DNA from: Allomuricauda sp.
Lineage (GTDB): Bacteria > Bacteroidota > Bacteroidia > Flavobacteriales > Flavobacteriaceae
Assembly: GCF_013911645.1 (NCBI RefSeq)
Contig: NZ_JACESV010000005.1
Coordinates: forward strand, 121,677-185,676
DNA: 64,000 bases
Direction of reading: 5' to 3'
Shown here in pieces: positions 27,505-36,871 of the stretch. The translations under genes and the position numbers were made by a program. Below the pieces are notes generated by a model. That model did no database searches and was not told the DNA's origin. It saw only the letters and a program-made list of their open reading frames with translations. Within the stretch, counting starts at the first letter, position 1. The number at the start of each line of letters is the position of its first letter.

Positions 27505-27683
27505 TCCGAAGCGCCAGAAGAGCTAAACTTGACCGTTTTTTCAAGGTACTTTTGTAACGACAAATCAAAAACTTTTGTAAAACCTTTACTTGGCTGTTAG
27601 ACTGATTACTTTTATACGTCTAATTCCAGCCAAACATGGATTAGGTGTCCAAAAACCATTACATTTGGTAATTCGATACGAAA

Positions 27684-28238
27684 ATGGCCAAACACAAACT
27701 TCAACCGGACAATTGGGTCGACCTGTACGCAGACTACCTGTTCAACTATGCGGTCTCGCGCGTGAGCGATGCTGAAATTGCCAAGGATTTGGTACAGGAA
27801 ACCTTTTTTGCAGGTCTCAACTCGGCCAAAAACTTCAAAGGTGATGCTGCCGAGCGTACTTGGTTGGTATCCATTCTTAAGCGAAAAGTAATCGACCATT
27901 ACCGAAAAATAAATTCGAAAAAGGGAAAAGCAGAGGTACGCATAAATTATAACTCAGATTCGGAAGTAGAAGGAGATTGGTTGGAGGAGCAAGTAGCAGA
28001 CCCTTTCAGTAAAGACGGAGATCACTTGATCGAAAATGAGGAACTCGGTTCGGCAATTCAGGACTGTATCAAAAAATTACCCCAAAAACAGGCTTTGGTA
28101 TTTAAATTGAAAACCATACAAGGCATGAGTACCGAAGATATTTGTAATGAACTTGACATAAATCCGTCCAACTTGTGGGTAATAATCCATAGGGCAAGGA
28201 CATCGCTTATGGGTTGTTTAAACGAAAATTGGTTTTAG
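27684..28238 (+). CDS. ECF-type RNA polymerase sigma factor
   Basis: 184 aa. Region 2 is visible as DLYADYLFNYAVSRVSDAEI followed by AKDLVQETFFAGL and RTWLVSILKRKVIDHYR. Region 4 is CIKKLPQKQALVFKLKTI then MSTEDICNELDINPSNLWVI and IHRARTSLM. The linker between them is long and acidic (about residues 85-120). A small Cys-rich gene starts 2 bases after its stop and is probably its anti-sigma factor, so the sigma factor is likely held inactive until a signal arrives. Targets are not identifiable here. Confidence 0.93.
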   Translation: MAKHKLQPDNWVDLYADYLFNYAVSRVSDAEIAKDLVQETFFAGLNSAKNFKGDAAERTWLVSILKRKVIDHYRKINSKKGKAEVRINYNSDSEVEGDWLEEQVADPFSKDGDHLIENEELGSAIQDCIKKLPQKQALVFKLKTIQGMSTEDICNELDINPSNLWVIIHRARTSLMGCLNENWF

Positions 28239-28240
28239 GT

Positions 28241-28471
28241 ATGAAGATTTCGTGCAAAGAAGCATCGTGCATATGTGACAAATCCCAATATAAGGAAGCG
28301 AGTTTGTGGGACATTATAAAACTTCGCTTTCACCTTCTTTATTGCAAGGTTTGTCGCAGCTATTCCAAAAAGAATGGTGAGTTGACCTCGTTGTGCGACC
28401 GAGCCGGACTGACCATGCTCTCAGAAGACGACAAAAAGAAAATGAAGAGGGAATTGGAAGAGAAACTCTAA
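28241..28471 (+). CDS. Small Cys-rich protein, candidate zinc-binding anti-sigma factor
   Basis: 76 aa from the ATG at 28241. It has CKEASCIC near the start and an HLLYCKVC motif (HxxxCxxC) typical of zf-HC2/ZAS anti-sigma domains. There is no membrane helix. It follows the ECF sigma gene by 2 bases, which is the normal position for the cognate anti-sigma factor. It ends converging on the UbiA-like gene with a 4-base overlap of stops. Confidence 0.72.
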   Translation: MKISCKEASCICDKSQYKEASLWDIIKLRFHLLYCKVCRSYSKKNGELTSLCDRAGLTMLSEDDKKKMKRELEEKL

Positions 28472-29292
28472 AAATAATTCTCCGTCCACCAGAATAAACA
28501 AAACCAAAAAATCGGGATAGCCTCCACCCAAAACATCACAAAATATTTGGATTGCATTCGCTTCTTTGAAATCAGCACAAAAATAAGTGCTGCGGACAAA
28601 ATGAGCCGCAACACGATTTCATTTTGATGTATTGAATCCTTTAGAAAAGTCATCAAGAAAAAAATCAAAATCAATCCCACTCCCAATCTAGTAGTGTTTT
28701 TCACACCCAAGACCTGTGGCAAAGTTCGGAGTCCCCTATCATCCCATTGCATATCCCTGATTTCAAAAGGAAGAATCAACACCAACACCAACAACATACG
28801 TTGGATAAATGTTACGGCAAAATCCCAATCCAAGGTCATTTTTGCATCCAGCACGGGCAACAAAACCGTAAATCCGGCCCAAACAAAAGCCACAATATAA
28901 ATTTTAAGACCAGCCAAATTCCTTAAGTTCTTGGCGCGTGGCAACAAAGGAACTGCATACAGAGCGGACAACACGCCCAAAACAACGGTCGCCACCCATA
29001 TTTCCTCATCCAATTGTAGCAAAAAATAAATGGCGAAAGCAAACGAAACAAAGCTGAATATTTGAATGATTTTGTGATAAGCATTCGATACTATGAGATA
29101 CTTATATGCCTCAACACCATACTTGATAAAATTGTAACAAACGATTACACTAAAAAAGATAAAGCCCAATAAATTGATATCCGAAGAGCTGCCCAACAAA
29201 TGAAAGGTGACCCCCGCCATGGAAATAACCGCAATGGCCACATGAATACTGGCATCCAAGTAAAAATCGAAAATAGTTTTCAGGCTTTGCAT
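28468..29292 (-). CDS. UbiA-like polytopic membrane protein
   Basis: 274 aa from the ATG at 29292. About eight membrane helices are visible. The second Asp-rich prenyltransferase motif is recognisable as EIRDMQWDDRGLRTLPQVLG. The first motif region reads CYNFIKYGVEAYK and lacks the usual NDxxDxxxD acids, so prenyl-diphosphate binding may be altered. It could be an aromatic prenyltransferase or a degenerate relative; the substrate is unknown. It is alone on the minus strand, divergent from gcvP. Confidence 0.7.
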   Translation of the reverse strand: MQSLKTIFDFYLDASIHVAIAVISMAGVTFHLLGSSSDINLLGFIFFSVIVCYNFIKYGVEAYKYLIVSNAYHKIIQIFSFVSFAFAIYFLLQLDEEIWVATVVLGVLSALYAVPLLPRAKNLRNLAGLKIYIVAFVWAGFTVLLPVLDAKMTLDWDFAVTFIQRMLLVLVLILPFEIRDMQWDDRGLRTLPQVLGVKNTTRLGVGLILIFFLMTFLKDSIHQNEIVLRLILSAALIFVLISKKRMQSKYFVMFWVEAIPIFWFCLFWWTENYF

Positions 29293-29363
29293 AGGGTAAA
29301 ATCCAATAGCTTTAACCAAGGGTTAACTTGTGGTTAACAACTTTGGTTCAGAGACCTTCAAAA

Positions 29364-29397
29364 TTGACCATTTTCATCGAATTAATCCCTAATTTTG
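29364..29397 (+). promoter_or_regulatory. Candidate gcvP promoter
   Basis: A TTG at 29364 and TAATTTTG at 29390-29397 match the Bacteroidota -33/-7 pattern with 23-base spacing, at the long end of the usual range. The -7 box lies 20 bases before the chosen gcvP ATG, so the leader is short. No riboswitch fits in this space. Confidence 0.45.
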
Positions 29398-29417
29398 TGC
29401 ACTTTATTGGATTGAAC

Positions 29418-32270
29418 ATGAACACAGAGGTTTTTGCCGCCAGACACATTGGCATCACAGAGAGAGACTTACCCCACATGCTCGAGACCATTGGGGTGGA
29501 AAGTATGGAACAGCTCATTTATGAGACCATTCCCGATGACATCAAATTAAAGAAACCATTGGATCTTCCGAAGGGTATCAGCGAGCACGAGTTCCTGAGC
29601 CACCTAAACGAACTGGCCAAGAAAAACAAGGTTTTTAAAACCTATATCGGCTTAGGGTACCACGAGACCCTGACACCATCGGTCATCAAAAGGAATATTC
29701 TGGAAAATCCAGGATGGTACACGGCCTATACACCCTACCAAGCCGAGATTGCCCAAGGTAGGTTAGAAGCACTTTTGAATTTCCAGACGATGGTTGCCGA
29801 CCTTACTGGTATGGAAATCGCCAATGCATCACTTTTGGATGAAAGTACCGCTGCCGCTGAAGCCATGAGCATGTTGTTCGAGCTTCGCAGTCGACAACAA
29901 AAAAAGGATGGTGCCGTAAAGTTTTTCGTTTCTGAAGAAATACTGCCACAAACCTTGAGCTTACTGGAAACACGAGCCATACCCTTAGGCATAGAATTGG
30001 TTGTGGGAAATCATGAAGGTTTTGATTTTTCAGATGAATACTATGGTGCCTTGCTGCAATACCCGGGGAAACATGGTCAAGTAAACGATTATGCCTCCTT
30101 TGTGAAAAAAGCCAAGGCAAACGAAATAAAGGTGGCAGTTGCAGCCGATATTTTGAGTTTGGTAATGCTTACCCCTCCTGGTGAATGGGGCGTGGATGCC
30201 GTAGTGGGAACCACCCAACGTTTTGGGATTCCATTAGGTTATGGCGGCCCACATGCCGCTTTTTTTGCCACCAAAGAAGCTTATAAAAGAAATATTCCCG
30301 GAAGAATTATCGGAATCACTAAAGATACCGATGGCAACCCAGCCCTACGAATGGCACTTCAAACTAGGGAACAACACATAAAAAGGGACAAAGCAACATC
30401 CAATATATGTACCGCACAAGTACTTTTGGCAGTTATGGCCGGAATGTATGCGGTTTATCACGGTCCGGAAGGCTTAAAATATATTGCCGGAAAAGTTCAC
30501 CATCAAACCAAAAAATTGGCCAGTACCTTGGAAAATTATGGGTTTGAGCAATTGAACACCGCTTATTTTGATACCATTCAAGTAAAAGTTAAAAACACAG
30601 AGCGACTTAGGGAAATAGCAGAGAGCAAAAGCATCAACCTTTATTATATTGATGATGCAACGGTTTCCATTTCTTTGAACGAAGCTGTTTCCGATACGGA
30701 TGTAAATGTATTGGTATCTTGTTTCTTGGAATCTCAAGAACTAAAGGAAAAAACCTCGGCAAACATTGAATTGGAAGAGATCATTCCTGCCCATTTGCAA
30801 AGGCAAGCTCCGTTTATGGAGCACGAAGTATTCAACTCCTACCATTCTGAAACGGAGTTGATGCGATATATCAAAAAATTGGAACGGAAGGATTTGGCAT
30901 TGAACCACTCCATGATCTCTTTGGGAAGTTGCACTATGAAACTGAACGCTGCTTCGGAAATGCTGCCTTTAAGCTGGCCAGAATGGGGTAACATACACCC
31001 TTTTGTACCCGTAAACCAAGCGCTAGGCTACCAAGAGGTGCTAAAATCGCTTGAAGAACAATTAAATGTAATTACCGGGTTTTCGGCCACTTCCCTTCAG
31101 CCCAACTCGGGTGCCCAGGGAGAATACGCTGGTTTGATGGTCATCCGTGCCTACCATGAATCCAGAGGAGAAGAACACCGGAACATTTGTCTAATTCCTG
31201 CTTCGGCACACGGAACCAACCCTGCTTCGGCAGTAATGGCCGGCATGAAAGTGGTAGTGACCAAAACCGATGAAAAAGGTAATATCGACATGATTGATTT
31301 GGAGGAAAAGGCAGAGAAACATGCGGAGCACCTTGCTGCATTGATGGTCACCTACCCTTCCACCCACGGTGTTTTTGAGTCATCCATAAAACAAATCACA
31401 AAACTTATCCACGATAACGGCGGACAAGTGTATATGGATGGTGCCAACATGAATGCCCAAGTAGGATTGACCAATCCTGCAACGATCGGAGCGGATGTTT
31501 GTCATCTTAACCTGCACAAGACCTTTGCCATCCCTCATGGTGGTGGTGGCCCTGGAGTAGGACCCATTTGTGTTGCCGAGCATTTAAAACCGTTCTTGCC
31601 CACAAACCCCATAATTGAAACGGGGGGTGAAAACGCAATAACCGCTATTTCCGCTGCACCATGGGGAAGTTCGTTGGTTTGCTTGATTTCTTACGGATAC
31701 ATTAAAATGTTAGGGACTGGAGGACTTACCAAAGCCACCGAAGCGGCAATCCTTAATGCCAATTATATTAAAGGTCGCTTAAAAGATAAGTTTGATGTAC
31801 TCTATACCGGCGAGCGAGGACGTGCGGCCCATGAAATGATCATTGACTGCAGACCTTTTAAAGCCAATGGAATTGAAGTGACCGATATTGCCAAACGTCT
31901 TATTGATTACGGATTCCACGCACCGACCGTTTCTTTCCCCGTTGCCGGCACCATGATGATTGAGCCCACCGAAAGTGAAAGTCGTGCAGAATTGGACCGT
32001 TTTTGTGATGCCTTGCTATCCATCAGAACGGAGATTGATGAAGCTTCTGCCGACGAGACGGACAATGTTTTAAAAAATGCTCCGCATACCTTGGGGATGT
32101 TAACAAGTGATTCCTGGAGCCATCCGTACAGTAGGGAAAAAGCCGCCTTTCCATTGCCTTATGTGGCCGAAAACAAGTTTTGGCCCAGCATTAGAAGAAC
32201 TGATGAAGCATTTGGGGATCGTAATTTGATGTGCACTTGTGCACCTGTAGAAGATTACATAGAAGCCTGA
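29418..32270 (+). CDS. gcvP: Glycine dehydrogenase (decarboxylating), P protein
   Basis: 950 aa from the ATG at 29418; an upstream in-frame start overlaps the promoter. It has the fused alpha/beta P-protein architecture of many bacteria. Motifs include [34 protein letters not shown], the PLP-binding lysine in [17 protein letters not shown] and the PSTHGVFE segment. It catalyses PLP-dependent decarboxylation of glycine and passes the aminomethyl group to lipoyl-H protein. The other Gcv proteins are not adjacent, as usual in Bacteroidota. A strong terminator follows. Confidence 0.97.
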   Translation: MNTEVFAARHIGITERDLPHMLETIGVESMEQLIYETIPDDIKLKKPLDLPKGISEHEFLSHLNELAKKNKVFKTYIGLGYHETLTPSVIKRNILENPGWYTAYTPYQAEIAQGRLEALLNFQTMVADLTGMEIANASLLDESTAAAEAMSMLFELRSRQQKKDGAVKFFVSEEILPQTLSLLETRAIPLGIELVVGNHEGFDFSDEYYGALLQYPGKHGQVNDYASFVKKAKANEIKVAVAADILSLVMLTPPGEWGVDAVVGTTQRFGIPLGYGGPHAAFFATKEAYKRNIPGRIIGITKDTDGNPALRMALQTREQHIKRDKATSNICTAQVLLAVMAGMYAVYHGPEGLKYIAGKVHHQTKKLASTLENYGFEQLNTAYFDTIQVKVKNTERLREIAESKSINLYYIDDATVSISLNEAVSDTDVNVLVSCFLESQELKEKTSANIELEEIIPAHLQRQAPFMEHEVFNSYHSETELMRYIKKLERKDLALNHSMISLGSCTMKLNAASEMLPLSWPEWGNIHPFVPVNQALGYQEVLKSLEEQLNVITGFSATSLQPNSGAQGEYAGLMVIRAYHESRGEEHRNICLIPASAHGTNPASAVMAGMKVVVTKTDEKGNIDMIDLEEKAEKHAEHLAALMVTYPSTHGVFESSIKQITKLIHDNGGQVYMDGANMNAQVGLTNPATIGADVCHLNLHKTFAIPHGGGGPGVGPICVAEHLKPFLPTNPIIETGGENAITAISAAPWGSSLVCLISYGYIKMLGTGGLTKATEAAILNANYIKGRLKDKFDVLYTGERGRAAHEMIIDCRPFKANGIEVTDIAKRLIDYGFHAPTVSFPVAGTMMIEPTESESRAELDRFCDALLSIRTEIDEASADETDNVLKNAPHTLGMLTSDSWSHPYSREKAAFPLPYVAENKFWPSIRRTDEAFGDRNLMCTCAPVEDYIEA

Positions 32271-32288
32271 AAACCATTATAAACATTA

Positions 32289-32328
32289 GAAAAAAGCCTT
32301 GGTTCCAAAATAAGACCAAGGCTTTTTT
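32289..32328 (+). terminator. Rho-independent terminator after gcvP
   Basis: The 11-base arms AGCCTTGGT and ACCAAGGCT are flanked by A and T runs, with a loop of about 11 bases. It lies 20 bases after the gcvP stop. Confidence 0.85.
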
Positions 32329-32438
32329 CATATCCTGCAATATATAAGGTATCTTTTGAACATTGTACTATTTATTATGCATGCATAGCATTGTTGACTA
32401 TATATCTTAACTTGTTATGATTAAAACCTCCAGATAAG

Positions 32439-33497
32439 ATGAAAATTGGCATTACAGGTACCGGAAGCTATATTCCATCCATAGTAACCAAAAACGAAGA
32501 TTTTTTGCATCATAAGTTTATGGAGACTGATGGATCGCCATTTGAACAACAGAACAACGTTATCATTGAAAAATTTAAGGCCATAACTGGCATCGCCAAC
32601 CGAAGGTATGCCAAGCCCGATCTAAAAACTTCGGATATCGGTTTTTTGGCGGCAGAAGAAGCCATTGGCAATGCTGGGATTAATAAAGAGGAACTGGATT
32701 ACATCATATTTGCCCACAATTTTGGAGACCTCACTCCTGGAAAAATCCAAGGGGACACTTTACCCAGTCTGGCAACCCGCGTGAAGCATTTGTTGCGTAT
32801 CAAAAATCCAAAATGTGTGGCATACGACCTTATTTTTGGTTGCCCGGGATGGATTGAGGGTATGATTCAAGCAAATGCATTCATCAAAAGTGGTATGGCC
32901 AAAAAATGTTTGGTCATTGGCGGGGAAACCCTTTCCAGAGTAGTGGATCAACACGACCGTGATAGTATGATTTTTTCCGATGGCGCTGGAGCCGCCATTT
33001 TAAAGGCCAATTCGTCAAACGGTGAAATATTGTCCCATGCCTCGGCAACCTATGCTAACGAAGAGGCCTATTATCTATACTTTGATAAATCCAACAGCTC
33101 CGAAGCATGCAAGGATACCCGGTACATAAAAATGCAAGGACGTAAAATATATGAGTTTGCTTGCATCAACGTACCCAAGGCCATGGCTTCATGTTTGGAT
33201 GAAAGTGAAGTGAACATAGATGATGTTAAAAAAGTCTTCATTCATCAAGCCAATGAAAAAATGGATCAGGCCATCATCAAAAGATTTTATAAAATCTATG
33301 GGAAACAAGTTCCCGAAAATGTGATGCCCATGAGCATTCAGGATTTGGGCAATAGTTCCGTGGCCACCGTCCCTACCCTATACGACATGGTACTTAAAGG
33401 CAAACTACCCGAACATGAAGTAAAAAAGGGAGATGTTGTGATTTTTGCCAGTGTCGGTGCTGGAATGAACATCAATGCCATTGTTTACAGATGTTGA
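32439..33497 (+). CDS. FabH-like 3-oxoacyl-ACP synthase III family protein
   Basis: 352 aa thiolase-fold condensing enzyme. The catalytic triad is visible: Cys135 in YDLIFGCPGW, His269 in VFIHQANEKMD and Asn305 in DLGNSSVAT. It differs from housekeeping FabH (longer, with an insert near residues 205-230), so it probably makes a specialised acyl product. The genes after it are a small methyltransferase and a family 2 glycosyltransferase, each preceded by the same repeat-rich region. This trio may act in one lipid or glycolipid pathway, which is inference. There is no acyl carrier protein gene beside it. Confidence 0.88.
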   Translation: MKIGITGTGSYIPSIVTKNEDFLHHKFMETDGSPFEQQNNVIIEKFKAITGIANRRYAKPDLKTSDIGFLAAEEAIGNAGINKEELDYIIFAHNFGDLTPGKIQGDTLPSLATRVKHLLRIKNPKCVAYDLIFGCPGWIEGMIQANAFIKSGMAKKCLVIGGETLSRVVDQHDRDSMIFSDGAGAAILKANSSNGEILSHASATYANEEAYYLYFDKSNSSEACKDTRYIKMQGRKIYEFACINVPKAMASCLDESEVNIDDVKKVFIHQANEKMDQAIIKRFYKIYGKQVPENVMPMSIQDLGNSSVATVPTLYDMVLKGKLPEHEVKKGDVVIFASVGAGMNINAIVYRC

Positions 33498-34357
33498 AAT
33501 GTTTGGAAAAACAAGTTCAAACTCAAGTATCAAGTTCAAGTGCAAAAACAAAGAGAAGAGAAACAAGAGCCAAGACTCAAGTTCAGAGTTATGAGTCATG
33601 AGTTAGGAATTCCAAGTTATTGGGTTATTGAGTACTGCACACCGCCACTGCCAACTGACTTCCGCCGTTTCGACTATAGTTTATCCTGAGCCGAAGGGCT
33701 CAACATGACAAATTAAAACGACATTTAACAAGAGATTCGAGCAATTGGTGTAATTCGTGTCAAAAGAGAGAAGAGAAGCAAGAGCCAAGACTCAAGTTCA
33801 GAGTTATGAGTCATGAGTTAGGAATTCCAAGTTATTGGGTTATTGAGTACTGCACACCGCCAACTGACTTCTGACGTTTCGATTTTAGTTTATCCTGAGC
33901 CGAAGGGCTCAACATGACAAATCAAAACGACATTTAACAAGAGATTCGAGCAATTGGCGTAATTCGTGTCAAAAGAGAGAAGAGAATCAAGGGCAAAGAG
34001 CCAAGAATCAATACCACAATAACTGAATCATCCAGCAACCAGAAACTTGAAACCAGAAACGGATTTCCGACTTCTGTCATCGAGCATCGAGCATCAAACT
34101 CAAGTAAAAGTTCAAACTCAAGTATCAAGTTCAAGTGCAAAAACAAAGAGAAGAGAAATAAGAGCCAAGACTCAAGAATCAATACTCCAATAACTGAATC
34201 ATCCAGCAACCAGAAACTTGAAACCAGAAACGGATTTCTTACTTCTGACATCGAGCATCGGGTATCAAACTCAAGTATCAAACCTAATAACTGAAAATAA
34301 CCCAATAACATAAAAACTAATTTGGGATATGTGGTTTGTTTTTTGGAATTTTAGCGC
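33498..34357. repeat. Non-coding repeat region with two tandem blocks
   Basis: 860 bases without a credible gene. Two near-identical blocks of about 210-220 bp follow each other directly (33551-33770 and 33771-33980); a third copy lies at 35141-35368. A second unit of about 105 bp occurs at 34000-34100 and 34161-34270, and again at 35376-35477. Between and around them is low-complexity sequence built on CAAGTTCAAG and ACTCAAGTATC. Each large block contains a GAGCCGAAGGGCTC hairpin. The last about 85 bases (34271-34357) are repeated before the glycosyltransferase gene. Confidence 0.9.
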
Positions 34358-34882
34358 ATGTACGAAAACAACTTTCCCAACAAACGCTACAAGCACACCT
34401 TGGCGTTTCTGCAAAAGCACATCGATACTTCTGAATCCATTTTGGATCTTGGGGTAGAGAATCCCTTCGCTGAAATAATGAAATCCAATGGATATAATGT
34501 AGAAAACACCTCGGGTGAAGATTTGGATGTAGATTTTCAAAACGTTGCGCAATCGGATACTGATGTGGTGACCGCTTTTGAAATATTTGAGCATTTGGTG
34601 GCTCCTTTTAATGTTCTGAAAGCGATAAAAGCCGAAAAGTTGGTAGCGAGCATTCCCATGCGATTATGGTTTTCACCGGCATACCGAAGCAAGACCGATC
34701 CTTGGGACCGTCATTATCACGAATTTGAAGATTGGCAATTTGATTGGCTTTTGGAAAAAGCGGGTTGGACCATAAAAGACTCCGCCAAATGGACGAACCC
34801 GACCAAAAAAATTGGGGTGCGGCCCATACTCCGGTATTTTACAAACCGGTATTATATTGTTTATGCTGAACGTGTACGATAA
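34358..34882 (+). CDS. Small SAM-dependent methyltransferase-like protein
   Basis: 174 aa. Motif I is DLGVENPFAEIM, looser than the usual DxGxGxG. VVTAFEIFEHLVAPFNVL resembles motifs II/III of class I methyltransferases that modify lipids or sugars, and SIPMRLWFSPAYR and HYHEFEDWQFDWLL match the family's later blocks. It is short for the class and its substrate is unknown. It sits between two directly repeated regions, so it could be lost or duplicated by recombination. The upstream 85 bases are almost the same as those before the glycosyltransferase. Confidence 0.8.
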   Translation: MYENNFPNKRYKHTLAFLQKHIDTSESILDLGVENPFAEIMKSNGYNVENTSGEDLDVDFQNVAQSDTDVVTAFEIFEHLVAPFNVLKAIKAEKLVASIPMRLWFSPAYRSKTDPWDRHYHEFEDWQFDWLLEKAGWTIKDSAKWTNPTKKIGVRPILRYFTNRYYIVYAERVR

Positions 34883-35580
34883 AAAGACGAAGGGTAAAGG
34901 GGCAGAAGGTAAATAAAGTTCAAGCTCAAGTGTCAAGTTCAAGAGCAAAGAATCAAGACACAAAACTTCGTGCATCCTGCTTCGGACATCTGACTTCCGA
35001 CAAGTTTAAGTGCAAGAACCAAATTCAAACTCAAGTACATCTAACTAAGTTATTGGGTTATTGAGTTATTTGGTTACTTCTGACATCGAGCGTCGGGCAT
35101 CAAACTCAAGTGCAAGTTCAAGTTTCAAGTTCAAAAACAAAGAGAAGAGAAACAAGAGCCAAGACTCAAGTTCAGAGTTATAAGTCATGAGTTAGGAATT
35201 CCAAGATATTGGGTTATTGAGCACTGCACACCGCCACTGCCAACTGACTTCCGACGTTTCGATTTTAGTTTATCCTGAGCGTAGCCGAAGGGCTCAACAT
35301 GACAAATCAAAACGACATTTAACAAGAGATTCGAGCAATTGGCGTAATTCGTGTCAAAAGAGAGAAGAGAAACAAGAGCCAAGAATCAATACCACAATAA
35401 CTGAATCATCCAGCTACCAGAAACTTGAAACCAGAAACGGATTTCCGACTTCTGACATCGAGCATCGGGCATCAAACCCAAGTGTAAGCTCAAACTCAAG
35501 TATCAAACCTAATAACAGAATAACCCAATAACATAAAAACTAATTTGGGATTTGTGATTTGTTTTTTGGAATTTTAGCAC
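34883..35580. repeat. Non-coding repeat region with third copy of the blocks
   Basis: About 700 bases without a credible gene. It begins with CAAGTTCAAG low-complexity sequence and TTATTGGGTTATTGAG-type heptads (near 35046). Then comes the third copy of the large block (35141-35368, with the variant GAGCGTAGCCGAAGGGCTC) and of the 105-bp unit (35376-35477). The promoter-proximal module (35496-35580) is nearly identical to 34271-34357. Confidence 0.9.
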
Positions 35581-36426
35581 ATGCGCATCAGTATTGTTAT
35601 TCCCGCACACAATGAAGCATCTTATTTAAAAGACTGTTTGGATTCTTTTGTGGCCCAAACTTACTTGCCCAATGAAATTATTGTGGTGGATGATAATTCT
35701 TCTGATGATACATATGCAATTGCAAAAAGCTATTCACAAAAGTACGATTGGGTAAATGTGGTACAGCGTAATTCTACCGATGAACATATTCCCGGCAAAA
35801 AAGTGGTGGACACCTTCAATTTTGGATTGGAACGAGCTTCGGAACACGACCTTATCGGCAAGTTTGATGCGGACATTATCCTGCCCCACAATTATTTTGA
35901 ACTTATCGTCAATCAATTTCAAGCCAATTGGAAACTCGGGATGTGCTCAGGTCTCTTGTACATCAAAAAAAGTGATAGGTGGGTTTACGAAAACATCGCG
36001 GATAAAAATCACATCCGAGGTCCTATAAAACTCTATCATAAAGCTTGTTTTAATAAAATTGGCGGATTACGCCCAGGTGTAGGCTGGGACACCGTGGATA
36101 CCCTTTTGGCCAAATACCACGATTTTAATACCCTGACACTCCCGGAACTCCAAGTAAAACACCTCCGCCCAACTGGACATGGGTACAGTACCAAAAATTA
36201 TCAAGCAAAGGGTGTTGCCATGTACAAGATGCGTTACGGGATTATCCTCACCAAAATTGCCGCATTAAAAATGGCTTGGCAGGCCAAAAGTCCCAAATTA
36301 TACTTCCAAGCAATATGGGGCTACCTCAAAGCTTTCTTCCAACGGCAAGCAAAATATGTCTCCAAAAAAGAGGGAAAGTTTATCAGAAGTTATCGTTGGA
36401 AGGGAGTTTGGTCCAAAATCCTATAA
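35581..36426 (+). CDS. Family 2 glycosyltransferase
   Basis: 281 aa GT-A fold enzyme. The N-terminal MRISIVIPAHNEASYLKDCL and the PNEIIVVDDNSSDDTY segment bind nucleotide sugar, and KFDADIILP contains the DxD metal motif. GVGWDTVDTLLAKYHDF and the LKHLRPTGH-like region resemble the acceptor part. There is no C-terminal membrane anchor. It follows the FabH-like and methyltransferase genes, so it may glycosylate a lipid made by them; acceptor and donor are unknown. Confidence 0.9.
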   Translation: MRISIVIPAHNEASYLKDCLDSFVAQTYLPNEIIVVDDNSSDDTYAIAKSYSQKYDWVNVVQRNSTDEHIPGKKVVDTFNFGLERASEHDLIGKFDADIILPHNYFELIVNQFQANWKLGMCSGLLYIKKSDRWVYENIADKNHIRGPIKLYHKACFNKIGGLRPGVGWDTVDTLLAKYHDFNTLTLPELQVKHLRPTGHGYSTKNYQAKGVAMYKMRYGIILTKIAALKMAWQAKSPKLYFQAIWGYLKAFFQRQAKYVSKKEGKFIRSYRWKGVWSKIL

Positions 36427-36443
36427 AACCACTTGTAATTCTT

Positions 36444-36476
36444 CATCCGTCAATTGAAAACGGGCATTCGTCAATT
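36444..36476 (+). promoter_or_regulatory. Candidate LytTR-regulator site before the peptide-export operon
   Basis: Two direct repeats, CATCCGTCAATT (36444-36455) and CATTCGTCAATT (36465-36476), start 21 bases apart, i.e. two helical turns. The next about 27 bases (ACAC.CTATCTAT.AAT.AAATT) also match the locus at 47679. Two direct repeats with this spacing are the known binding mode of LytTR-domain regulators. The site is 142 bases upstream of the peptide gene's start. Confidence 0.55.
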
Positions 36477-36617
36477 CCCACACACTATCTATTAATAAAA
36501 TTCTTTTCTTGAGAGAAATAAGCTACGGTTTATATCAGTAAAGGAAATTGTTAATGCTGTTCGCAATTTCTTATACCCAAACTTAACCTGAACGGCAATA
36601 ACTAAAACTTATGTATT

Positions 36618-36806
36618 ATGAGAACAATGAATTTAAACGAAATGGAAAATGTTCTTGGTGGCGATGTACAATGTAATGGTTTATCTGAAGGATTAGGTGG
36701 AGCAGCTCTTATTATTGGAGTATCCGCATGGTGGACCGGCGTTGGCGGTGGAATTGCATTGGCAATTAGTGCCGCAGCTTATGCTGCAGATTTAGCTGGT
36801 TGTTAA
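36618..36806 (+). CDS. Double-glycine leader peptide precursor (bacteriocin-like)
   Basis: 62 aa. The leader MRTMNLNEMENVLGG fits the double-glycine pattern: Glu at -8, Met at -7, Val at -4 and Gly-Gly at -2/-1 relative to the cut after residue 15. The 47-residue core begins DVQC and ends LAGC, so its only Cys residues are at core positions 4 and 47. The middle is small and hydrophobic with glycine-zipper-like spacing (GGAALIIGVSAWWTGVGGG), as in pore-forming class II bacteriocins. The downstream genes encode a thioredoxin-like protein and a C39-peptidase exporter that would cut after GG. Identity as an exported peptide is strong; antimicrobial, signalling or toxin function is inference. Confidence 0.85.
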   Translation: MRTMNLNEMENVLGGDVQCNGLSEGLGGAALIIGVSAWWTGVGGGIALAISAAAYAADLAGC

Positions 36807-36871
36807 CAAGTAAAAACTGTAATAACGGGTTTCTCTACAGAAATCCGTTATTCAATTGAAAAATACAAAAC

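Noticed and set aside
29293..29417. Glycine riboswitch before gcvP
   Set aside because: Only about 20 bases separate the likely promoter from the start codon; no tandem aptamer fold fits.
33934..34311. Minus-strand 125-codon frame with an internal protein repeat (FLVSSFWLLDDSV twice)
   Set aside because: It lies wholly in the non-coding repeat units; the protein repeat just mirrors the DNA repeat, and the third copy at 35376 does not keep the frame.
33551..35477. Possible CRISPR array
   Set aside because: Repeats are 100-220 bp, adjacent or widely spaced, with no short regular repeat-spacer pattern and no cas genes.
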